From NCBI RefSeq assembly GCF_014836635.1, contig NZ_JACSQL010000012.1, positions 62,001 through 126,000 of the forward strand: a stretch of DNA of 64,000 nt, read 5' to 3'. How positions within the stretch are numbered: the first letter of the stretch is position 1; the number at the start of each line of letters is the position of its first letter. Position numbers and translations under genes: made by a program. Below are positions 48,262 through 57,746 of this stretch, piece after piece. Origin of the DNA: Paenibacillus gallinarum (GTDB taxonomy: Bacteria; Bacillota; Bacilli; Paenibacillales; Paenibacillaceae). The notes below the pieces were generated by a model. It was not told the DNA's origin and did not search any database. It was given only the letters and a program-made list of their open reading frames with translations.

Positions 48262-48298
48262 GCAGTGGGATTCTACTACATAGAAGCGACTGCTTTTT
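48262..48298 (+). terminator. Terminator after the winged-helix gene
   Basis: GCAGT...ACTGC outer stem and TTCTA...TAGAA inner stem, followed by TTTTT. Confidence 0.65.
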
Positions 48299-48934
48299 GG
48301 TGTGTCGTTTTTTACTATCGCTATCCTACTTTATATGTTTAGCAAGATTAAGAGTAGCATCCAGAAGGGTAGGATACGATCTACTAGTAATTATTCTATC
48401 CAGTAAAAGGATTTTTTAATCATAATGTTGTGGATAACTATTTTTATATCGTGGCTATTTTAATTTTGTTTGTTCATTACTACTTCTTATACTGTTTATT
48501 ACTAGACTATGATTATGAATAATCTGTTCATTCTTAGGGAATAAGCTTATTTCTATGTGTAAGCTTTTAATAGGGGAGTGTTTAAACAAAGTATCTTTCT
48601 TTTTCTCATTCTTCGGAATCGTAGGAACCCAGTCATACCAAGGGTTTTTTAGCAATTTTTTATGCTCTAAAAAGGTATTAACTAAATGTTTTGACTTATG
48701 ATATTAAAGAAAGGTTTTAAGAAATGATTTTAATAAATGGTGTTGTAGAATAGTTTTAATGATGCTTATCTCCACCTATAAAAAATATATCTATAGGGAA
48801 TTAAATAATAGAAGAGAGTAACAAAAACTTAGGAGGGAAGAATACCAAAAAAAGGGCTTAAGCTACTTACCTTAAGTGCCCAATAACCAAGTAGTTTCTT
48901 TAAACTTTAGCGCAGGAGTCAATTAAGATTCGCT

Positions 48935-49080
48935 TTATAGCTGATAGAACATGGCTTTACTCATTCTGTTTTTATCTTTGTTTATAAACGCCATAACGGC
49001 CTTACAATCACTATCAGAAGCTAGAAGAGAGCATTCTTTACTACTCTTTTCAAAACGATTAAAATACAAATGCTGTAGAG
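48935..49080 (-). pseudogene. Coding remnant
   Basis: An open stretch of 47 codons reading HLYFNRFEKSSKECSLLA, then KAVMAFINKDKNRMSKAMFY and QL-stop. Composition is coding-like, but an in-frame stop lies just upstream and there is no start. It is probably the end of a decayed gene. Confidence 0.35.
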
Positions 49081-49234
49081 ATCATCAGAAGATCGATAAC
49101 ATCAGGTAGCACCTATAATAGTAAACTCTTCTTCTGATACAAGTAAGTGAAGTTAGAAAGGCTGTCCGCAGAGTTCATTCACTAGCCATTCCGGCATATT
49201 TTCTTCCACTACATAAAATATAAGATCAAAAAAC

Positions 49235-49259
49235 AATCCTCCCTTCATTAAAAGGAGGA
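49235..49259 (-). terminator. Minus-strand terminator
   Basis: TCCTCCTTT...AAGGGAGGA stem (minus-strand reading) followed by TTGTTTTTT. It lies about 380 bases past the mobilisation genes. Confidence 0.55.
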
Positions 49260-49633
49260 CCTTTTCAATATATTTTGAAGTATGTTAATTAGTATGAATC
49301 TAAAATTATTTATCTTTGTAGTGCTAATTCAATTTTTTCCTTTCCGGACTCCTATCCCTTACCTTTTCTATTTATGAATCAATTTGATTCATCTGGTTTA
49401 GTGAATTCAAGTTATGTTTTGCTGCTTCGAGAGTTTTTAACAATCACATTCCTAGATCTGGATGGAATGAAGTAAATCTTGTCAGATGTTTGTTCATTTT
49501 GGTTTAATTTTTCTTTCCTCGTATTTCTGCAGTTTACTTCTCTGCCTATAAAAAAATTTCCTCAATAACTTCGATGACCTGATGATTTAAATGAATCTCT
49601 TATGAATCTCTTGCATCCAACACAGTAGAGTAG

Positions 49634-49900
49634 TTACTCTTTGTTCCTATATTTAGTAGGGGTGTTTTTTGAGATGAAATCAGAGAATATTTTAAATAAT
49701 TCTTCGCGCTGTTTTATAGTTAAATGTTCAATTCCAAAATACTTCTCCGCTAAAGCACCGGTCTGTATTAAACGATTTGCTCTTTGTTTTCTTTCTTTTT
49801 CAGAGCTTAACTTCATTAATCGGTGTTGTCTCTCTTTTAGCTGCTGGATTTTTAGATCGATGTCTGTTATGGGTGTCTTCTTTATTTCATCATGACTCAT
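49634..49900 (-). CDS. Small mobilisation accessory protein B
   Basis: An 88-residue basic, helical protein (LKIQQLKERQHRLMKLSSEKERKQRANRLIQTGALAEKYFGIE, then LTIKQREELFKIFSDFI). Such proteins next to MobA/MobL relaxases form part of the relaxosome at oriT (MobC-like or conjugal TraD-like). It begins at the end of the preceding small gene and is co-transcribed with it, divergent from the relaxase. Confidence 0.7.
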   Translation of the reverse strand: MSHDEIKKTPITDIDLKIQQLKERQHRLMKLSSEKERKQRANRLIQTGALAEKYFGIEHLTIKQREELFKIFSDFISKNTPTKYRNKE

Positions 49901-49901
49901 C

Positions 49902-50186
49902 CTAAGCACTCGTTGAACCTGCTTGGCTATAGATACTTTCGTCCGTCAATTCTTCTTTTAAACCTTTATTATTTCCTCCCATGTTCCTAAATGCGTTTTT
50001 AGCTTCAGATTGAAACTGATCTATCAATTTTTTTGCTTGCTCTATATCCTCTACTTCCCATGAATCCATTACATACTCCCCGATCTCTTTTTGGGCCTGC
50101 TCTATGATCTTCTTCTGTTTTTCTCTTAGTTCCTTGATTTGTTCTTCTAGTTTTTGTACTTGTCCTAACTTACTTTTCTTCGCCAT
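49902..50186 (-). CDS. Small coiled-coil mobilisation accessory protein A
   Basis: A 94-residue highly charged protein (KLEEQIKELREKQKKIIEQAQKEIGEYVM) with a coiled coil in its first half. ATG at 50186 is at good distance from GGAGG; one two codons earlier is too close. It lies beside the oriT region and divergent from the relaxase, the typical place of relaxosome accessory genes. Confidence 0.65.
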   Translation of the reverse strand: MAKKSKLGQVQKLEEQIKELREKQKKIIEQAQKEIGEYVMDSWEVEDIEQAKKLIDQFQSEAKNAFRNMGGNNKGLKEELTDESIYSQAGSTSA

Positions 50187-50279
50187 TTTCATATCCTCCT
50201 CATGAGTAACAATCGATTTATTGATCCCTATTTTACTGGTAAAAGAGAAGGAAGTCTACTAATAAATGGTAATTTGTGA

Positions 50280-50440
50280 TACGATAGGTCACAAGAGCGA
50301 AGCGAGAGTGCCCATTTATACCCCTGCGATGCAGGGAATGGGACTCGCCTTCTGCTCGTTCTCATTCACTAACCGTGAATGACTTTCCCTTAGGAAAGCA
50401 AGTTTACCTAACGGCAAATAACCCGTAGGGGCTTTTGGAA
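50280..50440. promoter_or_regulatory. Probable oriT
   Basis: Between divergent mobilisation genes lie three hairpins: a nested one (GAGTGCCCATT...AATGGGACTC outside, CCCTGC...GCAGGG inside, about 50308-50347), TCATTCAC...GTGAATGA (about 50364-50383) and a short TTTCCCTTAGGAAA. They are followed by a T/A/G-rich strand GCAAGTTTACCTAACGG before the relaxase ribosome site. Relaxases of this family nick next to a hairpin just upstream of their gene, so the nick site is probably here; the exact base cannot be told. Confidence 0.7.
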
Positions 50441-50452
50441 GGTGGTGAAGAC

Positions 50453-52420
50453 ATGGGTTACTTTTACTTTAGCTCACAGATCTTAAACCGAGCGAGTCAT
50501 TCCGCTGTCGCGGCCGCAGCTTATCGCAGCGGAGAGACTCTCTATTCAGAGCGCGATGGATTGACTAAAAACTATGGTGAAAGAATTGTCCAGCCGCAGT
50601 GCTTTATTTTAAAACCAAAGCATGCTCCTGATTGGGTTATGGACCGGGAACGTCTATGGAACGAAGTTGAGAAAATTGAGAAACAAAAGAATGCACAAAT
50701 GGTTAGGGAGATTCGCTTAGCCCTTCCTACTGTGTTAAGTGAGGAAGATCAAAAGGAGTTGCTTCTCGAATTTTGTAAAAAGAATTTTTCAGATGAAGGT
50801 ATGGTAGCAGATATTGCAATTCATAGAGACAAAGAAAAGAATCCTCATGCCCATGTCATGCTTACTATGCGTCCTTTTAATGAAGATGGTTCTTGGGGGA
50901 ACAAGCGTAAAAAGATTAACCAGGAAGTCGGTGGAGTGATCAAAAAGGTAAGTGTTCACCTTACAGATTGGAATGAGAAAGAAACGTTATCTCGCTGGCG
51001 TAAAAATTATGCAGAAATAATTAATGAGAAGCTGAACATACGTGGTATAGATGATCAGGTTTCTCATGAGAGTTATAAGAAGCAGGGCCTTAATCGGATT
51101 CCGGAGATAAGGCTGGAGAGAACAGCTTACCGTTATGAAATGCAGTTAAAAGATAAAGCAGCTAGGAACAAAACTCCATATGAACCTGCCACTTTTTACG
51201 GAAAAATCAATGAAGAAATAAGGCAGCTGAATGCACAACTCGGTAAACTAAGTGATGATAGAAGGAAACAAGTTATCTCGATTTCTGAGTACCAAAACGA
51301 AAAAACGCTTAAAGAACAAATCAAGCTGGTTCGCACAAGCAGACAGCTTAGTGTAGAAGAAAAATCAGCTTTACAGATGGTTGCCCAAAGATCTAAAAGC
51401 TATGTAGACTTCCGAATCGCTAAGCATATTAAAGATGAAATTGAACAAGGAAGCTGGAAGAAAAAAATTGAAAGTGATAGAGTGAAAATCCTCTCAGAAA
51501 AAAATCTCCTCAGTAAAGCGTACAAAGCGTTTCAGGAAGACCCAAAACAGGTACTGAAATTTGGCTTCACACCTACTCATTTTTTAGCTCAGATGAAAGA
51601 TAAAGTTGCCAGCATAAAAATAATGGAACAAAAAAATAGTGAAGATCTTAGGAAATACAGCTTACTGCTAGATAAATCTGTAAAAGCATTAGAGGTGCAG
51701 CGAGAACTGACGGAAAAAGAATTTTTAGTTTTATATCAAATGAATTCCAAGATTTCTATAGATGAGATGTACTATGCAGTTCAGTATTTTAAGGATACTA
51801 GTCAGGTTTTAAACAAAGAAGAGATATCTAAGTATGCCAAATCTAAGGAAAAGGAGATTCATAAGAATGTACCTTCTCTTTCCGATCAAACTAAAAATAT
51901 CTCAAAGAGTATTTTCATTTTAGATCGTGCAATTCAAAAACAAAGAAAAGTAATCTTAAACTCTCTACAAGAACAAAAGTATGATCTTGTTTATGAGGCT
52001 AATAAAAAAGTAGAGCAGTATAAAATCCAAAGAGCGAGACACGAAAAAGACCTAGCTGGTAATGTTGGGCTAATTAAAGTGGAGTTACAAAGTCATTATT
52101 CGGATTCCCTTGAATCAATTAAAAATGCTGAAGTGATATTGCAGCTTAAAGATCGGCATGAGAAGGGACTTAGTACAGGAAAAGTTGATCAAGATTTGCA
52201 TCTTATTATCAGTAAATTTGAAAAGGAAAATGCGAATACTTCAGATCAAACCTTAACGCCAGAGAAACAAATAGAAAAAGCATATTCGCAACATATTGTT
52301 TCTGGATTACTTCAAGTTTTAGATCAGGTAGAGCGGGCAAACAAAAACAAAAAACGAGGAAAAGATCCTACGGAGAAAAAGCAACGCAGAAGGTATAGAG
52401 GTCAGCATTTGGATCATTAA
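50453..52420 (+). CDS. MobA/MobL family relaxase
   Basis: A 655-residue relaxase that cuts one DNA strand at oriT and leads it into the recipient. The ATG at 50453 follows AGGTGGTG. Start motif GYFYFSSQILNRASHSAVAAAAYRSG is typical; the metal-binding three-histidine motif is at residues 124, 132 and 134 (HRDKEKNPHAHVM), and the catalytic Tyr should be among those near residues 24-41. The C-terminal ~400 residues are long coiled coil. It is followed 9 bases later by the coupling protein gene. Confidence 0.92.
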   Translation: MGYFYFSSQILNRASHSAVAAAAYRSGETLYSERDGLTKNYGERIVQPQCFILKPKHAPDWVMDRERLWNEVEKIEKQKNAQMVREIRLALPTVLSEEDQKELLLEFCKKNFSDEGMVADIAIHRDKEKNPHAHVMLTMRPFNEDGSWGNKRKKINQEVGGVIKKVSVHLTDWNEKETLSRWRKNYAEIINEKLNIRGIDDQVSHESYKKQGLNRIPEIRLERTAYRYEMQLKDKAARNKTPYEPATFYGKINEEIRQLNAQLGKLSDDRRKQVISISEYQNEKTLKEQIKLVRTSRQLSVEEKSALQMVAQRSKSYVDFRIAKHIKDEIEQGSWKKKIESDRVKILSEKNLLSKAYKAFQEDPKQVLKFGFTPTHFLAQMKDKVASIKIMEQKNSEDLRKYSLLLDKSVKALEVQRELTEKEFLVLYQMNSKISIDEMYYAVQYFKDTSQVLNKEEISKYAKSKEKEIHKNVPSLSDQTKNISKSIFILDRAIQKQRKVILNSLQEQKYDLVYEANKKVEQYKIQRARHEKDLAGNVGLIKVELQSHYSDSLESIKNAEVILQLKDRHEKGLSTGKVDQDLHLIISKFEKENANTSDQTLTPEKQIEKAYSQHIVSGLLQVLDQVERANKNKKRGKDPTEKKQRRRYRGQHLDH

Positions 52421-52429
52421 GGGGGAATT

Positions 52430-54655
52430 ATGGTATTTAAGAAAAAAGCATGGAAACCCATTTTTGTAAGTATTCTTTTAAGCCTACTATTTTCATATCT
52501 GCTCATGGTTGGCTTTTATTTCATTGGTCCAGGGGGGGATATTACAGAACTCATATTAGATCCATCTACCGTTATTCCATTTAGCTATACGCAGGGAAAT
52601 TTGAAAGTAATATTCTCTTTTACACCGTTCATTATCTTAGGTGCGCTGCTTTACAGTATGAAGACGTCAATTTTAGTTCCAAAACTTATTGATGCCAGTG
52701 ATTTTGGACTCCACGGGACATCGAAGTGGGGACAGCCATCTGATGTTATTAATGGAAAAACCTTCTCAAAAAGAAACTCATATCAGAGTGATCCAATGAG
52801 TGCGTTTAAGATGGAACCGGGAATTATTTTGGGTAAAGTCCCCAGTAAAAAAGAACTTATTATCATGCCCAAAGGGACCAATGTTGATAATCGTAACGTC
52901 CTTGTAATTGGTTCATCCGGTTCAGGGAAAGGGCAAGCGTATGTGTTTCCTAACATGCTAAATCATATAGATGAAACCATTATAGTAACAGACCCTAAAG
53001 GGGAAATTTATGAAGCTACCCACCAGCTCAAACGAGATCAAGGGTATAACGTATATCAAATCGACTTCGTAAACTTTTCTGAAAATGTAGGCTATAATCC
53101 GCTGGATTATGTAGAAGATGACGAGGATGCACGTGCCGTGGCAAATACGATCGCATCGAATGCGGTTGATGATGGTAAACGGGATTTTTGGAGTGAATCT
53201 GCTATCGCATATTTTGCAGCAATCATTCTGTACATCAAAACAGAATATGGTACTGAGGCAACAATGACTCATGTAGTGCATTTCACAGCGAAAGCTGGGA
53301 AGAACGAAGAATTCCTTGAACAGTTACTTGAAAATTTGCCAAAAGACCATCCAGCATATGACATGTTTACGCTTGCTAATATGAGCGCTGGGAATACCAG
53401 AACCGGGATAATGTCAACCTTGGCACAGCAGATCGGAATCTTTGCCATGCATAAGATAGCTAAATTTACAGCAAAAGGTGCATTTAACTTTAGGGATCTA
53501 CAGCAGCAGAAGACGATTCTCTATATCAAAGTACGTATGAAGAGTAATCCATTTAAGCAGCTTACGGCTATTTTTATGGAACAGCTTATCGATACATTTT
53601 ATAATATCGCAGACGAAAACCATTCACGGCTTCCGATTGATTCTATTTTTTTACTAGATGAATTTGCAAACATTGGGAGAATCAATGGGTATCCAAATAT
53701 TCTGGCCACTTGCCGCGGACTCGGGATGTCATTGCACACTGTTATTCAAGATATTGGGCAATTAGAAGATAAACGCATGTATGGTCCAGACATGGCACGT
53801 TCTATTATTAACAACCATGACACTACGCTGTTTCTTCGCACCAAGGATACAAAGACTGCTAAGTATTTTAGTGATGTTGCGGGGGAGACAACGATTAAAC
53901 ATAGACAGAAAAGTACTTCATTTGGAGAAAAAAATGCATCAAAAAGTGTGTCAGAACAGTATGTAAAGCGGCCACTCATTACGCAAGGGGAGTTACTCAA
54001 TGTAAATCCTGCAATATGCTATCTATTCGTTAATGGATATTTTCCTTTAAAACTAGAGAAATCTTATCAATTTAAAATATACGGCGAATTCTTATTTGGT
54101 AAGGATCGTAGGCCAAGTTATGAGCAGTTTTACAGAGAAAAATTCCTGAAAACATTTGGTAAGAGTCATAAGAAGGCAGATAAAGAAATTTCAGCAGCTT
54201 ATACAGCTCAGAATACAGTTACAGAGATATTACAAGAAGATGGTTATGACCAAGAATTAGAGGCTCAAATGATGGCTCTAGAAGCTGAAATGGAAGTCCC
54301 ACAAGAAGAAGAGCAGCATTATGTAGAAGAACTGGATGAGGGCGAGGAAATCTCAGAAGAAGAATTAAGCATGCTTTTAGGAAATGTTTCTGCAGAACCA
54401 GAGTTCAGGAATACGGAGGATCTTTGGAATGAAAATACCACTTCTGAACTGGATACTGACAGTGATGAAGAAGTTCAGGCTGCTTTTCGGGAGCTAGAAG
54501 AAGCATTAAGCAAAATTGATGATAGTGATCCTGATGCAGATGCTTTAATGGATGTACTTAACGAGCTAACAGTAGAAACAGCTCCAGATCAAGAAGATAA
54601 TGGAGAAGGAGAAGAGCTTAAAAATACAGATGATGAAGATGATCTACCTATGTAA
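52430..54655 (+). CDS. VirD4/TraG-type coupling protein
   Basis: A 741-residue membrane ATPase that brings the relaxase-DNA complex to the transfer channel. Two N-terminal membrane spans (about 10-32 and 60-76), Walker A at ~161-168 (GSSGSGKGQ), DPKGEIYE motif, and Walker B region SIFLLDEFANIG (near 405) are clear. The last ~170 residues are strikingly acidic (EELDEGEEISEEELSMLLG), likely for docking of the relaxosome. It follows the relaxase gene closely. Confidence 0.93.
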   Translation: MVFKKKAWKPIFVSILLSLLFSYLLMVGFYFIGPGGDITELILDPSTVIPFSYTQGNLKVIFSFTPFIILGALLYSMKTSILVPKLIDASDFGLHGTSKWGQPSDVINGKTFSKRNSYQSDPMSAFKMEPGIILGKVPSKKELIIMPKGTNVDNRNVLVIGSSGSGKGQAYVFPNMLNHIDETIIVTDPKGEIYEATHQLKRDQGYNVYQIDFVNFSENVGYNPLDYVEDDEDARAVANTIASNAVDDGKRDFWSESAIAYFAAIILYIKTEYGTEATMTHVVHFTAKAGKNEEFLEQLLENLPKDHPAYDMFTLANMSAGNTRTGIMSTLAQQIGIFAMHKIAKFTAKGAFNFRDLQQQKTILYIKVRMKSNPFKQLTAIFMEQLIDTFYNIADENHSRLPIDSIFLLDEFANIGRINGYPNILATCRGLGMSLHTVIQDIGQLEDKRMYGPDMARSIINNHDTTLFLRTKDTKTAKYFSDVAGETTIKHRQKSTSFGEKNASKSVSEQYVKRPLITQGELLNVNPAICYLFVNGYFPLKLEKSYQFKIYGEFLFGKDRRPSYEQFYREKFLKTFGKSHKKADKEISAAYTAQNTVTEILQEDGYDQELEAQMMALEAEMEVPQEEEQHYVEELDEGEEISEEELSMLLGNVSAEPEFRNTEDLWNENTTSELDTDSDEEVQAAFRELEEALSKIDDSDPDADALMDVLNELTVETAPDQEDNGEGEELKNTDDEDDLPM

Positions 54656-54760
54656 TGAAAGGAGAGATACCGATGAAATGCATCTGCTTCTTATAACAGA
54701 GGATTTTGAATATAAGTACCACAGATAAAAGTATGAATCATAACAGAGAGGGGAAGCAGC

Positions 54761-54949
54761 ATGTACTATCAATATTATGAGATCGTTGGTAGCGAAAAAC
54801 CTATATATCTGGCTAAACCGGCTGGGTATCTAACCTATGAAGAAATTCCAAATGAAGATCTGCTGACCTATGAAGAAATCGCTTATCTCGAAAAAATAGA
54901 AAACGGGGTTAAATTATACGAACCTCTATACCTGAAAGAGGGTGAATAA
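54761..54949 (+). CDS. Small hypothetical plasmid protein
   Basis: A 62-residue acidic protein with two near-repeats (YLTYEEIPNEDL and LLTYEEIAYLEKI). GGGGAAGC lies before the ATG. It is placed between coupling protein and ArdC-like genes; its stop nearly touches the start of the next gene. Function unknown. Confidence 0.65.
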   Translation: MYYQYYEIVGSEKPIYLAKPAGYLTYEEIPNEDLLTYEEIAYLEKIENGVKLYEPLYLKEGE

Positions 54950-54950
54950 A

Positions 54951-56042
54951 GTGCCTTTTCCTAAGTCTAAAGAGTATGAAGCGAAGATGGCTGAGGTACA
55001 AAAACAAGTGGACCAAGCCATAGATCGAATATTTAAAAATAATGAATTTCAGCATTTTCTAGAAGTAGCCTCTAAATTTCCGAAATATAGCTTAAATAAC
55101 GTAGTGATGATATATTCTCAAAAACCCGATGCTACTATGGTGCAGGGATATAGAAGCTGGGAGGAGATGGGCAGACAGGTCCAGAAGGGGGAATCGGCTA
55201 TTAAAATTTTTGCTCCTACATTTACGAAAATGGAGGTGACTAAAATAGATCCGGTTTCGCAGCGTCCGCAGCTTGATAACAAGGGAAAAGAGATTACGGA
55301 AAAGGTAGAGAAGATTACTGGTTTTAAGGGTGTGAATGTGTTTGACGTGAGCCAAACAAAGGGCAAGGAAATTGTTAATGTCCGGCAGTTCATTCGTGAT
55401 GATGTCAAAGACAGTAATGGAGCAGCTAAAATGTACCTTCAGCTTTCAGAGCACCTTGGTAAGAAAATGGATATAAGGGAAATGGCTGATGATTTTAAAG
55501 AAAATCCTAACGCTCGAGGTTATTATGACCGGGCGAACCATGCAATCCGGATTAACCCTGCTATCCCTAATTCAACATTGAAATTCAAAACATTAGTTCA
55601 TGAGTATGCGCATTCGCAGCTTCACCGAATGGACAGTCCGTTAAAAGACCTACCAAGGGGGCATAAGGAAGCACAGGCAGAAGCTACAGCGTTTATGGTT
55701 ACAAAGTATTACGGTCTTGATACGGAGGCATATAGCGCCGGTTACATTGCAACATGGACCAAGGATATGAAGCTAGCAAAACAAGCACTTGGAGAGATAC
55801 AGAAAACAGCAAATAATATCATCAGGGAGATCGACCATCTGGATAGAGAACATATTCAAGAAGTCATAAAAAAGCAAACTCTTGGAAGATCTATTTCTCC
55901 TGGACAACCAAATCCTAATATAGATGCTGCTAGAGAAGTGGCTGTAACACGCTTAGATAAAAGTGAAGAACAGCACTTAAAAGAGCAAGACAAATCCAGT
56001 ACAGCAGAAAGCGAGAAGACGAGACCAGAATTAGAACGATAA
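54951..56042 (+). CDS. ArdC-like ssDNA-binding protein with zincin metallopeptidase domain
   Basis: A 363-residue protein. The N-terminal ~120 residues match ArdC/LtrC-like ssDNA-binding domains (YSLNNVVMIYSQKPDATMVQGYRSW, GESAIKIFAP); residues ~195-300 form a zincin-like domain with HEYAHSQLH and the distal Glu in EAQAEATAFMV. ArdC proteins of conjugative plasmids protect incoming DNA from restriction in the new host. The GTG at 54951 is at better distance from GAGGG than the one at 54942. The final ~50 residues are charged and variable. Confidence 0.88.
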   Translation: MPFPKSKEYEAKMAEVQKQVDQAIDRIFKNNEFQHFLEVASKFPKYSLNNVVMIYSQKPDATMVQGYRSWEEMGRQVQKGESAIKIFAPTFTKMEVTKIDPVSQRPQLDNKGKEITEKVEKITGFKGVNVFDVSQTKGKEIVNVRQFIRDDVKDSNGAAKMYLQLSEHLGKKMDIREMADDFKENPNARGYYDRANHAIRINPAIPNSTLKFKTLVHEYAHSQLHRMDSPLKDLPRGHKEAQAEATAFMVTKYYGLDTEAYSAGYIATWTKDMKLAKQALGEIQKTANNIIREIDHLDREHIQEVIKKQTLGRSISPGQPNPNIDAAREVAVTRLDKSEEQHLKEQDKSSTAESEKTRPELER

Positions 56043-56060
56043 CTAAGGTGAAATTAGAAT

Positions 56061-56099
56061 GAAAAAGACAACTCATGCATTTTATGAGTTGTCTTTTTC
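56061..56099 (+). terminator. Terminator of the mobilisation operon
   Basis: GAAAAAGACAACTCAT and its exact complement form a 16-bp stem 18 bases past the ArdC-like gene, with T-rich 3' arm. Confidence 0.9.
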
Positions 56100-56310
56100 A
56101 TTAATATCAACCGTAAATATTGACCGTTTTTGTTTGTTTTTATTGTGATTACTAATTCATTGTTTATATTGAATTAGTCTTTGCGCCTCACATGCTATAG
56201 CAGCAGTTTTCTCCCAAAGAATTAAGCTGTCCCACTGTTAAACCCTTTGGTATCAAGCAGTTTTAGTTTGATCCGTCCTTCCCTCAGTAATATCTAAAAG
56301 GCTTGATTTG

Positions 56311-56340
56311 ATAATTGTAATCGATATCGATTATAATTAT
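56311..56340. promoter_or_regulatory. 30-bp palindromic operator candidate
   Basis: ATAATTGTAATCGAT and its near-exact mirror ATCGATTATAATTAT (one mismatched pair) lie about 40 bases upstream of the TTG start at 56382. Size and symmetry fit a dimeric repressor site of metalloregulator type. The regulator is not identified. Confidence 0.6.
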
Positions 56341-56381
56341 ACTCAATATCGGGTAAAATTATCATTTGGAGGTGTTTCATT

Positions 56382-56927
56382 TTGTCAATTATTGAAAGCA
56401 CACAGGAGAAAATTGTAGAGCTAGAGCGGGCTTTAGAGCAATTTTCACTAATAAAAGACACGTTGCCCTTAGATGTAAGATTCACCACTCAAAAACTTAT
56501 AGATAATCAGCTTAAAGAATTAAAATATCGACTTGAAAAACTAACATCTTTACGATCGGATAAAAAGTGTACTGTTTGTGATCATTGGATACGTGAAAAT
56601 GAAGAACCCATACATTTGTTTTACCAATACAATAACTCTGTCGAGCCAGCAAATGTTACTGTTTGTCCTTCTTGCATTGGTGCCATGAAAAAAGTAATGA
56701 CGACAAATGAAGCGGAGAAGCTGTGGGGGCTAATACCAGGAACAATTAAACAAGATCGCAGGCTTGGTAACCTTCAGGAATTTGAAGAGGTAGGTTTGGT
56801 ATATCATACGGGTCGTTACATCAAAATTCATGAGATCGTTATGAAGAGTTATTACGAGCCTAAAATACAAGAACGTCAAAGAAGAGAAAACCGTAAAATT
56901 AAAGATAGTCAAAAATCTGTTAAATAG
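56382..56927 (+). CDS. CxxC zinc-ribbon-type hypothetical protein
   Basis: A 181-residue protein, TTG start after GGAGGTG. The N-terminal 60 residues are coiled coil (KIVELERALEQFSLIKD); then KCTVCDHWI and TVCPSCIG give two CxxC pairs about 40 residues apart, a likely zinc-binding site; the end is basic (ERQRRENRKIKDSQKSVK), as in nucleic-acid binding proteins. The upstream palindrome suggests it is tightly regulated. Role unknown. Confidence 0.65.
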   Translation: MSIIESTQEKIVELERALEQFSLIKDTLPLDVRFTTQKLIDNQLKELKYRLEKLTSLRSDKKCTVCDHWIRENEEPIHLFYQYNNSVEPANVTVCPSCIGAMKKVMTTNEAEKLWGLIPGTIKQDRRLGNLQEFEEVGLVYHTGRYIKIHEIVMKSYYEPKIQERQRRENRKIKDSQKSVK

Positions 56928-57041
56928 GTAAATCTCTAAATCCCTGAAAGAAATATGGGTCCGCTGCTCATTAATTAGTTAGTTTTGTTAGGCCAGATGT
57001 GGGCATAGCTGCCTTCTGTAAATGATGTTGAGAAAAAGACA

Positions 57042-57230
57042 ATGCAGATGTTACCTGTAGGTGAAATATATACAATAGGTGGAGTTTCTGTGGGAGAAGA
57101 TAAACGATATGAGATATATAAGGTTACTGACCGGGAGTATAAGGTAAGTGTATATGAATTGATGATTCGCTTATATGTTGATTATGTTGAAAGCCCGGAA
57201 GAAGTCCTCCGTATTATTGAAACAAATTGA
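57042..57230 (+). CDS. Small hypothetical protein
   Basis: A 62-residue acidic protein (GEIYTIGGVSVGEDKRYEIYKV) ending SPEEVLRIIETN. The ribosome binding site is weak, but composition is coding-like and a hairpin terminator follows. No family recognised. Confidence 0.5.
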   Translation: MQMLPVGEIYTIGGVSVGEDKRYEIYKVTDREYKVSVYELMIRLYVDYVESPEEVLRIIETN

Positions 57231-57327
57231 ATTAGTGAGTCATCTAAATAATGGATATAGATAACATAATATGTCTAGATAATATGCTGCCTCGAATAGA
57301 TAAACTATTGATAGTGAATATATTACC

Positions 57328-57362
57328 ATTAAAAATCATTCCCGCAAGGGTGTATTTTTAAT
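57328..57362 (+). terminator. Probable terminator
   Basis: ATTAAAAAT...CCC, loop GCAA, GGG...ATTTTTAAT: long hairpin with one bulge, about 100 bases after the small gene at 57042-57230. Confidence 0.6.
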
Positions 57363-57618
57363 GTATCTGATTTCTTAGTAAGGAGTTCCATTCTTCGGTA
57401 AACCCCATGGATTTTGTGTCCACTTCATCTTCCAAGCAGTTATCAAAATTTCTATAGTCCACATCAAGGTATATTCACGGGTTATCTTTTTTGATCTTCT
57501 CCTTTTCTTCATGTTTTTGAAGAGCTGGATATAATGCCGAATGTGAAACCTCACTTTATACTGGCCGCCATAGTTTTTTCCTGTAGTGTGCAATGGCGAG
57601 TTCTCTTTGAGATTTATT
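57358..57618 (-). pseudogene. Decayed gene fragment
   Basis: In minus-strand frames separated by a frameshift and an in-frame TGA, one reads NKSQRELAIAHYRKKLWRPV, then SALYPALQKHEEKEKIKKDN, then IYLDVDYRNFDNCLEDEVDT, GFTEEWNSLLRNQIH and stop. Each piece is coding-like but they do not join. It is a dead gene of unknown family. Confidence 0.45.
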
Positions 57619-57712
57619 AATACAAATTACAATGAATTTAGGTGGTACATTGGATTCTTATAAGTTATGTTCAACCTCATGACTTAAATTACCACAATTT
57701 ATTGTAATGTAG

Positions 57713-57746
57713 TTTGATAACTGGGTTCAAAATGATATTTCTATGT
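57713..57746 (+). repeat. 34-base direct repeat, left copy
   Basis: TTTGATAACTGGGTTC then AAAATGATATTTCTATGT; it matches 61817-61850 with three differences in 34 bases and the same orientation. Confidence 0.8.

Larger units (their letters stand above)
48299..49633. other. Long intergenic stretch
   Basis: About 1.3 kb with no intact gene. It holds a hairpin (GGGCTTAAG...CTTAAGTGCCC, near 48855-48882), a coding remnant (48935-49080), a minus-strand terminator (49235-49259) and a perfect palindrome ATGAATCAATTTGATTCAT (near 49375). The sequence is AT-rich. Lost genes, or small RNAs, could fill it. Confidence 0.4.

Noticed and set aside
48455-48655. 66-codon minus-strand frame
   Set aside because: AT-driven open frame without ribosome site; no recognisable protein pattern.
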